Origin: CBDCGJ01 sp965216645
Lineage (GTDB): Bacteria; Pseudomonadota; Alphaproteobacteria; GCA-2731375
NCBI GenBank assembly: GCA_965216645.1
Contig: CBDCGJ010000056.1
Location: forward strand, 32,432 to 96,431
Length of the DNA: 64,000 bases
Reading direction: 5' to 3'
The notes under the pieces are model-generated. The model was not told the origin of the DNA, ran no database searches, and worked only from the letters and a program-made list of their open reading frames with translations. Positions 44,752-53,366 of the stretch are shown one piece after another; the first letter of the stretch is position 1, and each line of letters starts with the position of its first letter. The translations under genes were made by a program, and so were the position numbers.

Positions 44752-45218
44752 GTTTTTTTCCCCTTATTGTACGTAGCAGCAAGATACGGCCGTTGGTTCA
44801 CCAAGCCGGCTCGTTTGCGTCGAACCGCCGGTTAAATCAAACAATGTCGGGATTTACAGTTCCCCCCTCGACGCTTCGCTCGAGCAGGGCGGAGTAGTCG
44901 ATCCGCCCTTGCCCTGCTCGCATTTATGCGAAGCGTTGCAGAAAGCTTAGCCAGAGAATTAGAGAGTTGTCATGTTAAAAAACAAAAAATTACTAAATTA
45001 GTGAAATAAACATATTATATTATGTAATTTCATTAGCCGCCGCGTATGTCTCAACTTCCTCCCAAACCAGTTAGTGTGGTGTAGTATTTTGTTTCTGGAC
45101 AAAGAGGCGCAAAAGCCGCCTTCTCAAGCGCCTCAACCCATCAGATGTGCACCGAGAATTGTGAGGGACCGACAGGTGGTGAGCCTCGTCTGCGGCGCCG
45201 ATCGATACGTCGCACGCC
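44752..45218. promoter_or_regulatory. RTX3 upstream region, AT-rich, with a hairpin
   Basis: About 470 bp without a gene. AAGGGG lies just before the RTX3 ATG on the minus strand. At 44881-44920 a strong hairpin has arms CGAGCAGGG and CCCTGCTCG with inner CGGA/TCCG. The stretch 44960-45040 is very AT-rich and may hold a promoter or an H-NS/MucR-type silencer target. Confidence 0.45.
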
Positions 45219-45527
45219 GGCTCTCGCGGCTCGCTGCGCGAACAGCTGCCGCCTAGTTCAAATTTCTTAGAAGTTTCACTCTTTGCTGGGCAAAGAGTTT
45301 CGACCGAGCAGGGTGGACAGGATTATGTGCCGGCTCTCGCGGTTCGCTGCCGCGAACAGCTGTCGCCTAATGCAAAGGGCTTAGAAGTTTCACTCTTTGC
45401 TGCGCAAAGAGTTTCGACCGAGCAGAGTGGGCAGGATTATGTGCCGGCTCTCGCGGTTCGCTGTGCGAACAGCTGTCGCCTAATGCAAAGAGCTTAGAAG
45501 TTTCACTCTTTGCTGGGCAAAGAGTTT
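45219..45527. repeat. Three tandem ~114-bp repeats, left cluster
   Basis: Units start with GCCGGCTCTCGCGG at about 45216, 45329 and 45443; the last runs straight into the tRNA 3' end. Each has two hairpins: GTTCGC...GCGAAC, and ACTCTTTGC-TGG-GCAAAGAGT. The second stem directly follows the tRNA on the minus strand and may act as its terminator. The same three-unit cluster occurs at 47159. Confidence 0.9.
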
Positions 45528-45603
45528 TGGTGGAGCCGAGGGGAATCGAACCCCTGACCTTAGCATTGCGAACGCTACGCTCTCCCAACTGAGCTACGGC
45601 CCA
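45528..45603 (-). tRNA. tRNA-Ala(CGC), left copy, with U1:C72 mismatch
   Basis: 76 nt including encoded CCA. Cloverleaf folds throughout; anticodon loop TTCGCAA gives anticodon CGC, and G3:U70, the alanine identity pair, is present. The first base is T where the right copy has G, so the top acceptor pair is broken. Sequence past the 5' end is unrelated to that of the right copy. It may be less active than the right copy. Confidence 0.88.
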
Positions 45604-45778
45604 ATCTCCGGTAGCACATAGGGACCCGAAATCGGGGCGTGTTAGAAAGCTAGGCTCGACCCTTGAAGCATCTGAACTTCAGCAGCCAATCGACGAGTTA
45701 TCACATTAACAGCTTGGGTTCTGTACAACCTTTCTGCTCTCAAATTGATTGTGAACAGGCTTCCTGAAAAACAAGTGA
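45604..45778. other. Short gap between tRNA copy and nuclease gene
   Basis: 175 bp, lower GC, no gene or clear repeat seen. It follows the 3' end of the nuclease-like gene. Confidence 0.35.
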
Positions 45779-46663
45779 TTACTCTGTTTGCAAGCTATCA
45801 ATAACTTCAACTTTTAGGACATTTTTCAACCCAACCAAGTTGCCCGGAAACTTTCCACCTATAGCTAATACTACTCGAAGTGCACGATGCCGCAGTTCGG
45901 CAGCAGACTCCGCATCCATCAACGCATTGTATTTAACGCACTGATACAATCCACGAACCAGATCTGCTTCGTCAGAGTTTTTTCCTTTTACTTCTACTCC
46001 AATCCATCGTTTATGCGTCATAAATGAAACGTCGATGCTATCCCCTGAAAGGAATGGATATTCTGTACGGATATCAAATCTGCCTTTTTCGCCAATCAAG
46101 CTAGGGTCCCGAGCAATTGCATTTTTAAGCGCCTTGTGTGCGGGGCCTTCACCCCCTTTGCCACGACCGGTACTATTCTTTCTTCGTATTTTCTCGGAGT
46201 TGGTGACGATACCAGATGGTGAGGGTTGCAGTCCTAAATGTTCAAGGACAGCGTCCCATTGGTCGTAAGCAAAAATTTCAACAAGCATTCTGTCGACGAC
46301 ACTTTTTTGCTGCGTTTTGGATAATCTAGAGAAATCTCTAACTTCCGGCACAAACCAGCCAATGCCTTCACCAGGTAAACCTGTATTTTTGTTTATAACG
46401 AGACACTGGATTGGCGGCGGTATACTTTCAACCGATCCTTCGAAATTCTTCATGACATTGCCAATGAGACCCAAAGGATAATTTAGATTTCTGGGATTCG
46501 GCATTCCGATTTCGGTAGCCAAATCTGAATACAAAATAGTTCGTTGCGCCTTCGCTTGTCTGATTAACAATGGTAAAGCCAGCCGAGCTCGTTGCTCGTA
46601 AAGCTTGTTGCCGAAAAAATCGCCAAACGCAGTAGCATTTCCGGTCTCGATGTTTCTCGCCAT
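45779..46663 (-). CDS. Probable PD-(D/E)XK nuclease-like protein in a tRNA-flanked insert
   Basis: 294 aa, with base composition clearly lower in GC than its neighbours. The N-terminal ~100 residues (YSDLATEIGMPNPRNLNYPLGLIGNVMKNF) resemble a winged-helix-type module seen in some restriction-related proteins. The C-terminal half carries a nuclease-like core: FDIRTEYPFLSGDSIDVSF (Asp), RWIGVEVKGKNSDEADL (ExK), and QCVKYNALM. This matches the D-Xn-ExK pattern. A defence or restriction-type role is inference. No methylase partner is nearby. Start ATG at 46663. Confidence 0.65.
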   Translation of the reverse strand: MARNIETGNATAFGDFFGNKLYEQRARLALPLLIRQAKAQRTILYSDLATEIGMPNPRNLNYPLGLIGNVMKNFEGSVESIPPPIQCLVINKNTGLPGEGIGWFVPEVRDFSRLSKTQQKSVVDRMLVEIFAYDQWDAVLEHLGLQPSPSGIVTNSEKIRRKNSTGRGKGGEGPAHKALKNAIARDPSLIGEKGRFDIRTEYPFLSGDSIDVSFMTHKRWIGVEVKGKNSDEADLVRGLYQCVKYNALMDAESAAELRHRALRVVLAIGGKFPGNLVGLKNVLKVEVIDSLQTE

Positions 46664-47158
46664 ATTAGAAACCTTGCGTTTTTTACGCCTGCTAATCTTG
46701 CAACTCGTACTTAGTTACAATTCTTTGATGCTTGGGCTTGTGGCAGCTGAACTCTTTAGGCCTCCGGAGTTAGTTCCCGACTGTTTAAGTCGGTTTGCCC
46801 GCATTACCTATTCACTTTGACGGAGAGAGGTTCCACTTGAATTACGCTCGATTGTGCGGTTTGTGTCATCGCGGCGGGGACAACCCTTGCCGTGATGAGG
46901 TGTATTCGATTGGCGTCCGACACTTCCATGCCGTCGAGTTTCGACTTCTAACGATAAAACGTCTACTCGGCGATGGCATGCCAGCGGGTAATCTTTCCAA
47001 CCGAAAATCCAGCCTTCTGCTCATTCGAGATACCAATAGGCCGTCTTGTGAAAAATGCTCCCTCATCGAATCCTCTGTTCCTTAGCATAACGGAAATCTC
47101 TCTTTCAACTTGAACAAGAAATTGGGAAGTAGGTCGATGGCGGACCGGAATATACACA
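46664..47158. other. Gene-poor part of the insert
   Basis: 495 bp upstream of the nuclease gene. Only short frames occur, the best a 66-codon minus-strand frame at 46963-47163 without a recognisable family and running into the repeat. It probably contains the nuclease promoter and decayed sequence. Confidence 0.35.
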
Positions 47159-47468
47159 GGCACTCGCGGTTCGCTCCGCGAACAGCTGCCGCCTAATTCA
47201 GATATCTTTGAATTTTCACTCTTTGCTGGGCAAAGAGTTTCGACCGAGCAGGGTGGACAGGATTAAGTGCGGGCTCTCGCGGTTCGCTGACGCGAACAGC
47301 TGTCGCCTAATGCAAAGAGCTTAGAAGTTTCACTCTTTGCTGGGCAAAGAGTTTCGACCGAGCAGGGTGGACAGGATTATGTGCCGGCTCTCGCGGTTCG
47401 CTGCCGCGAACAGCTGCCGCCTAACTCAAATATCTTTAAAATTTCACTCTTTGCTGGGCAAAGAGTTT
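47159..47468. repeat. Three tandem ~114-bp repeats, right cluster
   Basis: Units at about 47156, 47269 and 47383, the last ending at the tRNA. Sequence and spacing match the left cluster (309 and 310 bp from first GGC to the tRNA). Together with the tRNA they form a direct repeat of about 385 bp around the insert. Confidence 0.9.
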
Positions 47469-47544
47469 TGGTGGAGCCGAGGGGAATCGAACCCCTGACC
47501 TTAGCATTGCGAACGCTACGCTCTCCCAACTGAGCTACGGCCCC
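47469..47544 (-). tRNA. tRNA-Ala(CGC), right copy, intact
   Basis: 76 nt with encoded CCA. Acceptor GGGGCCG pairs with CGGCTCC including G3:U70; D-arm GCTC/GAGC; anticodon loop TTCGCAA (CGC); T-arm AGGGG-TTCGATT-CCCCT. This copy has perfect acceptor pairing and is probably the original gene, with its own promoter region to the right. Confidence 0.95.
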
Positions 47545-47679
47545 GAAGTGGTTGGTCTGGCCGGCATATAGAGAGGCGAACAGGCCCCTGTCAAGGGGGG
47601 AGAAAACCTTGCGTCAATCGGCCAAGGGCACTAAATCATGGGGTCGGTAGAATATTGCAAATAGAGCGCCGGCAACGTC

Positions 47680-47970
47680 ATGAACGGTATCATCTTTCTC
47701 GTCGACACCCTCTTCAGCATCTATATCTTTATCGTTTTCGCGTCGGTGATCATGAGTTGGCTGTTGGCCTTCAATGTGATCAACCAACATAATCAGTTTG
47801 TCCGCATGGTCGCCGAATTCCTGCATCGCGCGACGGAGCCTCTATTGGCGCCGATCCGCAAGATTTTGCCGAATTTGGGGCCGCTCGACATCTCGCCGGT
47901 GATCCTGCTCGTGCTGCTCATGTTCCTGCGGACATTCATCGTTCATGATGTCTTGGTCGGGTTCCTCTGA
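47680..47970 (+). CDS. YggT family membrane protein
   Basis: 96 aa with two long hydrophobic helices (about 3-28 and 68-94). Family marks are SVIMSWLLAFNVINQHNQFV, RATEPLLAPIRKILPNLGPLDISPVILLVLL. YggT proteins are inner-membrane proteins of poorly known role, sometimes linked to osmotic shock or division. The stop (47968-47970) is followed directly by the DUF167 gene, its usual neighbour. Confidence 0.92.
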   Translation: MNGIIFLVDTLFSIYIFIVFASVIMSWLLAFNVINQHNQFVRMVAEFLHRATEPLLAPIRKILPNLGPLDISPVILLVLLMFLRTFIVHDVLVGFL

Positions 47971-48288
47971 GTGATATCTTTCGCCACACCTGTGGCGGAC
48001 GGTCTGCGGATCGACGTTCGGGTGCAACCCAATGCGGCGCGAAACGAAATCGGATCTATTGTTGCGGATGCCCGAGGCAAGGCACGGTTATCGGTACGCG
48101 TATCGGCGGTGCCCGAGAACGGAAAAGCCAATAAAGCCCTGATCAAACTGCTGGCCAAGTCCTGGCGCACCGCGCCCCGCGATTTCGATTTGGCCACGGG
48201 CGCGACGACACGAAACAAAACCCTGATTTGGCGCGGCGATCCTGAGGATCTAGCCCGCCGGTTGTCGATTTGGCGAGCAGAACTTTAA
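47971..48288 (+). CDS. DUF167 / YggU family protein
   Basis: 105 aa. The motif DVRVQPNAARNEIG, then KARLSVRVSAVPENGKANKALIKLLAKSW and the loop ATTRNKTLIWRGD, is characteristic of DUF167 (YggU). Function unknown. The start is GTG at 47971, immediately after yggT; its stop overlaps the hyuB stop by 4 nt on the other strand. Confidence 0.92.
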   Translation: MISFATPVADGLRIDVRVQPNAARNEIGSIVADARGKARLSVRVSAVPENGKANKALIKLLAKSWRTAPRDFDLATGATTRNKTLIWRGDPEDLARRLSIWRAEL

Positions 48289-50045
48289 TCCGCCGCCGCC
48301 CGCAAGTTCTGAGTTGCGGGCATATCCACTTTACCGCTGCGGATAACCACGCCGAAGGCGCGTTCGGCCGCGGCTTCGTCGATCAGTCCGTCGAGATGAT
48401 CAGCCAGCACCCGAGCCGGGTCCCTGTCATAGGCGGCGCCGTAGCCGCCACCGCAGGGGCCGTAGGTGACCAGGCGCTCGCCCTTGGCAACCTGGCGGAA
48501 GGGGATCTTCGAGGGGAGCCTTTCGCGTTGCCCGTCCGGACCCACCAGTTCGATATCCCCCGGCGTGCCGTCGCCGCCGCCTTGGAAGGCCCAGGGCGCG
48601 AAGGCCTGGCCGTCGCCTTCAATCGAAACGCCGCCGTCCTCGAGAAACTCGAACACCCGCACCGAGCCCTGACCGCCACGCCAAGCACCGGCGCCGATGG
48701 CGTCCTCGCGCAGTTCGTAGCGCGTGACGCGTAGCGGCAGGTGGGATTCGATATCCTCCACCGGATTGTTGCGAGTATTGGCGTAGAGGGTGTCGACCGC
48801 GTCCATGCCATCCTTACCGGCGCGGCCGCCATAACTGCCTTCCATGATCTCCATATGCACCCATTGCTCCCCGTCCTTGAGGCCGGAGAAGGCGAGCACC
48901 CGCAGATTGCCGACGCCGGCGCTGACTTGATCCGGCACCGCTTGCGCCAAGGCTTTCATCACCGTATCGGCCAGTGCGTTGCCGGGGCAGAAGCGGGCGA
49001 TCACCGGCGCCGGAAAGATCGGATTGGCGAGGCAGCCTTCCGGCGCATGGATGGTGATCGGCCGGGTCAGGCCGCTGTTCTGCGGGATCGGACCGTAGGT
49101 CTCCGAATCCAGCAGGATCGAGCGCAGGGTCAACCAGACGGCGCAGTCCACCGTGCCCACCAAGGGCATATTGATCGGCTTGTTCGGCACCTGGGGCGCC
49201 GTGCCGGTCAGGTCCACGGTCATTTCGTCGCCGCGCACTTTCAGAGTCACTTGCAGCGGCAAGTCCTTCAGCGCCGGATCGTCGCTGTCCTGATAGCCGT
49301 CAATATGGGTGCGGGCATTATAGTCGCCGTCGGGAATCTCGGCGATCGCCTGACGCATCAGCCGTTCGGAATAGTCGAGCAGATCCTCATAGGCCTTTGT
49401 CACCGTGTCGAGGCCATATTGCGCCAGCAGATCCATATAACGCGCGGCGCCGATCCGGGCGGCGGCGATTTGCGCCTCCATGTCGCCGACCACCAGATCG
49501 GCGACCCGGATATTGCTGCGCAGGATATGCCAGACCGGGTCGACCTTACGACTGGCCTGAAAGACTTTCACGGCCTTGAACTGCAGGCCTTCCGCATAGG
49601 TATCGATGGCGTCGACGATGCCACAGCTGCCCGGCGACAAGGCGCCAATGTCCAAATGATGCGCCGTGGTCATGGAGAAGCCGACTAAGGCATCGTCGAA
49701 AAATACCGGCACCGCGAAGCCCACGTCCGGGCCGTGGGAGGCGCCGCCATAGGGATCGTTATGCATGAACACGTCACCCGGTTCGATCACGTCGCCGCGG
49801 CTTTCGACTTCCGCCAGGATACCGCGCACATAGCCGGGGATCGGGCCCGACTGCAGCGGCGTGCTCATGGTGCATTCGGCCAGCTGATCGCCGTGTTGAT
49901 CGGTCAGAGCGGCCCCGAAATCCTCCGATTCCCGGATGATGCTGGAATAGCTCATGCGCATCAGCTTGTGGCCCATTTCGAGGGCAATGTTTTCGAGCGC
50001 GCCCTGGATGACGGCGCCGACGAAAGGATCGATGCGGTTTTTCAT
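48285..50045 (-). CDS. hyuB: Hydantoinase B / oxoprolinase beta-like subunit
   Basis: 586-aa HyuB family subunit. Marks: AVIQGALENIALEMGHKLMRMSYSSIIRESEDFG near the start, HNDPYGGASHGPDV, SMTTAHHLDIG, SGLTRPITIHAPEGCL, YGGRAGKDGMDAV and GGQGSVRVFEF. With HyuA it should carry out ATP-dependent ring opening of hydantoins, 5-oxoproline or similar cyclic amides; exact substrate unknown. The start overlaps the hyuA stop by 4 nt, giving a coupled two-gene operon. Confidence 0.93.
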   Translation of the reverse strand: MKNRIDPFVGAVIQGALENIALEMGHKLMRMSYSSIIRESEDFGAALTDQHGDQLAECTMSTPLQSGPIPGYVRGILAEVESRGDVIEPGDVFMHNDPYGGASHGPDVGFAVPVFFDDALVGFSMTTAHHLDIGALSPGSCGIVDAIDTYAEGLQFKAVKVFQASRKVDPVWHILRSNIRVADLVVGDMEAQIAAARIGAARYMDLLAQYGLDTVTKAYEDLLDYSERLMRQAIAEIPDGDYNARTHIDGYQDSDDPALKDLPLQVTLKVRGDEMTVDLTGTAPQVPNKPINMPLVGTVDCAVWLTLRSILLDSETYGPIPQNSGLTRPITIHAPEGCLANPIFPAPVIARFCPGNALADTVMKALAQAVPDQVSAGVGNLRVLAFSGLKDGEQWVHMEIMEGSYGGRAGKDGMDAVDTLYANTRNNPVEDIESHLPLRVTRYELREDAIGAGAWRGGQGSVRVFEFLEDGGVSIEGDGQAFAPWAFQGGGDGTPGDIELVGPDGQRERLPSKIPFRQVAKGERLVTYGPCGGGYGAAYDRDPARVLADHLDGLIDEAAAERAFGVVIRSGKVDMPATQNLRAAAD

Positions 50046-52108
50046 GAGCTTTGCTCCGTCAGGATGAGATTACCGACAGGGTCGACCGTCGCATGCCAAC
50101 CGGGCGGCACCACGGTCGTGCTGTCGGTCTGTAGGATGATCGCCGGGCCGGGCACGTCCTGTCCGGTGGCCAAGCGGTCGCGGCGTAGATAGGCGGTTTC
50201 GAAGCTTTCCAGATGGTCATCGACGCGGAACATGCAGGTGCCGGTACCGACGGCGGCATCGCCATCGCCCGTCGGGACAGGCAGGCGTTCCAGTTTGTCG
50301 ACGGCGCCCCGACCGCTGATCCGCACGGTGACAATTTCGATAGCGCTGTCCTCGAAGGCATGGCCGTATTCGCTGCGGTGCTGATCGTGGAAGGCCTGCC
50401 AGACTTGCGCCAGCGCCGCTTGATCCAAGTCGCCGTCCGGAATCGGAACCTTCAACTCGTAACCCTGGCCGACATAGCGCAGATCGCCACTGCGCCGATA
50501 ATGGATATCCGTCGCCCCGTCGCGGTCGAACAGCTCCGCCAGTTCCGCCGCCATCTCGGCGAATTGCCGTTCCAGGCGTGTGCGGTCCAGATCGCGGTCG
50601 GTCTGAAACGCGGTGCGGATCGCTTCATATTGCAGGTCGGAGGTCAACAGGCCCATGGCCGAGGTGATGCCGGGATAAGGCGGCACCAGCACCCGCTTGA
50701 CACCGAGCAGGCGGGCGACTTCCGCGCCATGCAACGGGCCGGCGCCGCCAAAGGCGGCGAGCGTGAAGTCGCGCGGATCGATGCCCCGCTGCACCGTGCG
50801 GGAACGGATGGCGTTCGCCATGTTGCTGTTCAGCACGGTCAGGATACCCTCGGCCGTCGCCAACTTATCTTGCCCCAAATCCGCCGCCAGCGTACCGATG
50901 ACCCGGTCGGCGGCGGCCAGATCCAGGGCCATCTGGCCGCCCAGAAAATCCTCGGGCAGCAGCCGTCCCAGCACCAGATTGGCGTCGGTGACTGTCGGCC
51001 TGTCGCCGCCCTGGCCATAGGCCGCGGGGCCCGGCACCGCGCCGGCGCTTTCCGGGCCGACCTTGAAGGCGCCGCCCCGATCCCGATAGGCGATGGAACC
51101 GCCGCCGGCGCCGATGGTGTGGATGTCGATCATCGGCAGCAGCACCGGGAAGCCGGCGATCTGGGCGCTGCGCGAATCCATTTCCGCGAACTGGCCGTCG
51201 CGGACGATGCCGATATCGGCGCTGGTGCCGCCGATATCCAGGGTGATGACTTTGTCGACGCCGGCCAGTTCGCCGAGCCAGGCGCCGCCGCGCACGCCGG
51301 CGACCAGACCCGACAGCAGGGTCACCGCCGGCCGTTCCGCCACCATGGCCGGGGTCGCCAGGCCGCCGTTGGAGGCCATGATATGGAGTTCCCCGGCAAC
51401 CCCCAAGTCGTCGAACGCCGACTGCAATTCGCCGATATAGCCGCGCATCTTCGGCCCGACGAAGGCGGACATAGCGGTGGTGGTGAAGCGTTCGAACTCC
51501 CGAAACTGTGGCGCCACGGCCGAGGAGGTGGTGACGAACAGGTCCGGGCAGGCCTCGCGAACGATCGCCGCCGCCCGTTGTTCGTGATCGGGATTAAGGA
51601 AGGAGAACAGGAAGCAGATGCAGATCGCTTCCACCCCGGCCGCCGCCAGTTCCTCGGCCGCCTGCCGCACCGCCGCCTCGTCCAAGGTCTCGATCTCATG
51701 GCCGTCCGGCGGGGCCAGGCGGCCGGACACGGTCTTGCGGTGGCGGCGGTGGACCAGGGGTCGGCTCTGCCAAGGCAGGTCCTGCATGATCGAGTAATGC
51801 TGCACCCGCTGATGCCGGCCGATATGGACGATGTCGCGGAAGCCGTCATTGGTGATCATGCCGGTTACCGCGCCTTTATTCTCCAGCATGGCATTGGTCG
51901 CCGTGGTGGTGCCGTGATAGACGCTGGCGATCTCACGCCCCTCAATACCAGCCAGATCGCAAAGCTCGGTCAGCCCGCGGACGATCCCGTCGGCGGGGTT
52001 GTCCGGCGTCGTCGCCACTTTGTGGATCAGCAGTGCCTCCCGATCTACGGTCGCCAGCGCGAAATCCGTGAAGGTTCCTCCGACATCGATCCCGACAATC
52101 GCATTCAT
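50042..52108 (-). CDS. hyuA: Hydantoinase A / oxoprolinase alpha-like subunit
   Basis: 688 aa. N-terminal ASKHA-type nucleotide-binding fold: VGIDVGGTFTDFAL (phosphate 1), YHGTTTATNAMLENKGA, then middle ITLDIGGTSADIGIV, IGAGGGSIAYRD and GPAAYGQGGDRPTVTDANLVLG. The late AFGGAGPLHGAEVARLLG and the C-terminal beta-domain complete the family. First gene of the hyuAB operon; an upstream ribosome site precedes ATG at 52108. Confidence 0.94.
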   Translation of the reverse strand: MNAIVGIDVGGTFTDFALATVDREALLIHKVATTPDNPADGIVRGLTELCDLAGIEGREIASVYHGTTTATNAMLENKGAVTGMITNDGFRDIVHIGRHQRVQHYSIMQDLPWQSRPLVHRRHRKTVSGRLAPPDGHEIETLDEAAVRQAAEELAAAGVEAICICFLFSFLNPDHEQRAAAIVREACPDLFVTTSSAVAPQFREFERFTTTAMSAFVGPKMRGYIGELQSAFDDLGVAGELHIMASNGGLATPAMVAERPAVTLLSGLVAGVRGGAWLGELAGVDKVITLDIGGTSADIGIVRDGQFAEMDSRSAQIAGFPVLLPMIDIHTIGAGGGSIAYRDRGGAFKVGPESAGAVPGPAAYGQGGDRPTVTDANLVLGRLLPEDFLGGQMALDLAAADRVIGTLAADLGQDKLATAEGILTVLNSNMANAIRSRTVQRGIDPRDFTLAAFGGAGPLHGAEVARLLGVKRVLVPPYPGITSAMGLLTSDLQYEAIRTAFQTDRDLDRTRLERQFAEMAAELAELFDRDGATDIHYRRSGDLRYVGQGYELKVPIPDGDLDQAALAQVWQAFHDQHRSEYGHAFEDSAIEIVTVRISGRGAVDKLERLPVPTGDGDAAVGTGTCMFRVDDHLESFETAYLRRDRLATGQDVPGPAIILQTDSTTVVPPGWHATVDPVGNLILTEQSS

Positions 52109-52266
52109 CGACCACGTGCCTCCCTTGCTTGCGCCATTTCAACGGGATTCGAGCCGGCTGACAAGATGTCTAACCACGGTGCGGTCGACCGAGGCCTGTA
52201 TATTGGTTAGATGCGAGGACGCTGGGGCGATATGCTGTGGCGCCAGGGATTACACCGGACAGCGAA

Positions 52267-52689
52267 ATGATCGATGTCACACCTGAAATCCAGATCGACG
52301 AACGCGAAGTGACCGAGACATTCCTGCAGGCCGGCGGGCCCGGCGGGCAGAATGTCAACAAGGTGGCGACGGCCGTGCAACTGCGCTTCGATGCGCGCAA
52401 CTCACCGGCGATCACGGAGGCGGTGTTCGAGCGTCTGCGCCGGCTGGCCGGCCGCCGCATGACCCGAGACGGGGTGCTGGTGATTACGGCGCGGCGCTTC
52501 CGCCACCAACAGGGCAATCGGCAGGACGCGCTTGCCCGTCTGGTCGACCTGATCCGCCGCGCCGCCGCGCCACCGACGCCGCGCCGACCGACCAAAGCAA
52601 GCCGCGCCAGCCGCCAGCGCAGACTGACCCGCAAGAAGCAACGCGGGCAGTTGAAACAAAACCGCGCCCGACCGTCCCGGGAGGATTGA
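52267..52689 (+). CDS. arfB: Alternative ribosome-rescue factor ArfB
   Basis: 140-aa class I release-factor-like peptidyl-tRNA hydrolase that frees stalled ribosomes lacking a stop codon. The catalytic GGQ lies in FLQAGGPGGQNVNKVATAV near residue 27. The C-terminal basic tail (RQRRLTRKKQRGQLKQNRAR), which enters the empty mRNA channel, is present and complete. Start ATG at 52267 (MIDVTPEIQID) rather than the in-frame ATG at 52237. Confidence 0.94.
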   Translation: MIDVTPEIQIDEREVTETFLQAGGPGGQNVNKVATAVQLRFDARNSPAITEAVFERLRRLAGRRMTRDGVLVITARRFRHQQGNRQDALARLVDLIRRAAAPPTPRRPTKASRASRQRRLTRKKQRGQLKQNRARPSRED

Positions 52690-52717
52690 GCGGCCGACCC
52701 TCCGACCGCCGCCGAAA

Positions 52718-52815
52718 TCAAAGGGTCAGACCCTTTGATTAAATTTTCGGCGCTGATTGCGCTAAAAATCAACTTGTTTTGGTGGTATCCCTATTCAAAG
52801 GGTCTGACCCTTTGA
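52718..52815. repeat. Paired GGGTC palindromes
   Basis: Two 21-bp palindromes, TCAAAGGGTC-A-GACCCTTTGA at 52718 and TCAAAGGGTC-T-GACCCTTTGA at 52795, lie 56 bp apart in inverse context (GAAATC ... GATTTC). Same family as the palindrome at 32198. They follow arfB closely and may terminate it. Confidence 0.85.
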
Positions 52816-52985
52816 TTTCAGGCTGCGACGTTGCGCGGGCCCGGAGAGCGATCGGCGCGATCCGAAATAGCCGACAGGATGCGGTCGGTCGAGCTGGGCT
52901 CTCCGGCGTTTCGGGCGGGTCGAAGCCGGGCCATGTCACATTCTGTGCGGCCGGCTCGTCTTCTTTCATAGGAAAGGAGATCATC

Positions 52986-53366
52986 ATGCGTATACTCACC
53001 TCCGGCCTGTCGTTGTTTTATCTGGCAAACGGCCTGTTCATGCTTTTTCTGCCCCGGCTTTGGTATGAGCTCACCCCCGGCGTCGTCGAACATGGGGCCT
53101 TCAATGGGCATTTCGTGCGCGACGTGGGGATCGCGTTTGCGGCGGCGGCGGCTGGCATTCTATTGACATTGTTCCCACAGCGGCGTTGGTCCGCCGGCGC
53201 CGCCGCGGCGGTGGCGTTCATCGGTGGACATGCCCTGCTGCATCTGGTCGAGCTTGTCCATGGCGGCGATGGCGGTGCGTTCCTGCGCGACGGGATGCTG
53301 ATCCTGCTGCCGGCGCTGTTGGTTGGCGTCTGGTTTTACCGACATACGCAGGAGGTGACGTCATGA
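52986..53366 (+). CDS. Four-helix membrane protein of unknown function
   Basis: 126 aa with four hydrophobic helices (LSLFYLANGLFMLFLP; VRDVGIAFAAAAAGILLTLF; GAAAAVAFIGGHALLHLVEL; DGMLILLPALLVGVWF). No named family recognised. Start: GGAAAGGAG lies just upstream of ATG 52986, so the longer open frame from 52779, which would translate the repeat, is rejected. Its stop overlaps the next start (ATGA), making a three-gene operon with the AhpD-like and sigma-factor genes. Confidence 0.8.
   Translation: MRILTSGLSLFYLANGLFMLFLPRLWYELTPGVVEHGAFNGHFVRDVGIAFAAAAAGILLTLFPQRRWSAGAAAAVAFIGGHALLHLVELVHGGDGGAFLRDGMLILLPALLVGVWFYRHTQEVTS

Noticed and set aside
46795..47085. 96-codon frame with several cysteines, HNH-like at first sight
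   Set aside because: No ribosome site, cysteine spacing not matching HNH or zinc-ribbon motifs, and located in gene-poor insert DNA.
46963..47163. 66-codon minus-strand frame upstream of the nuclease gene
   Set aside because: No recognised family and its start falls in the repeat cluster; not supported as a gene.
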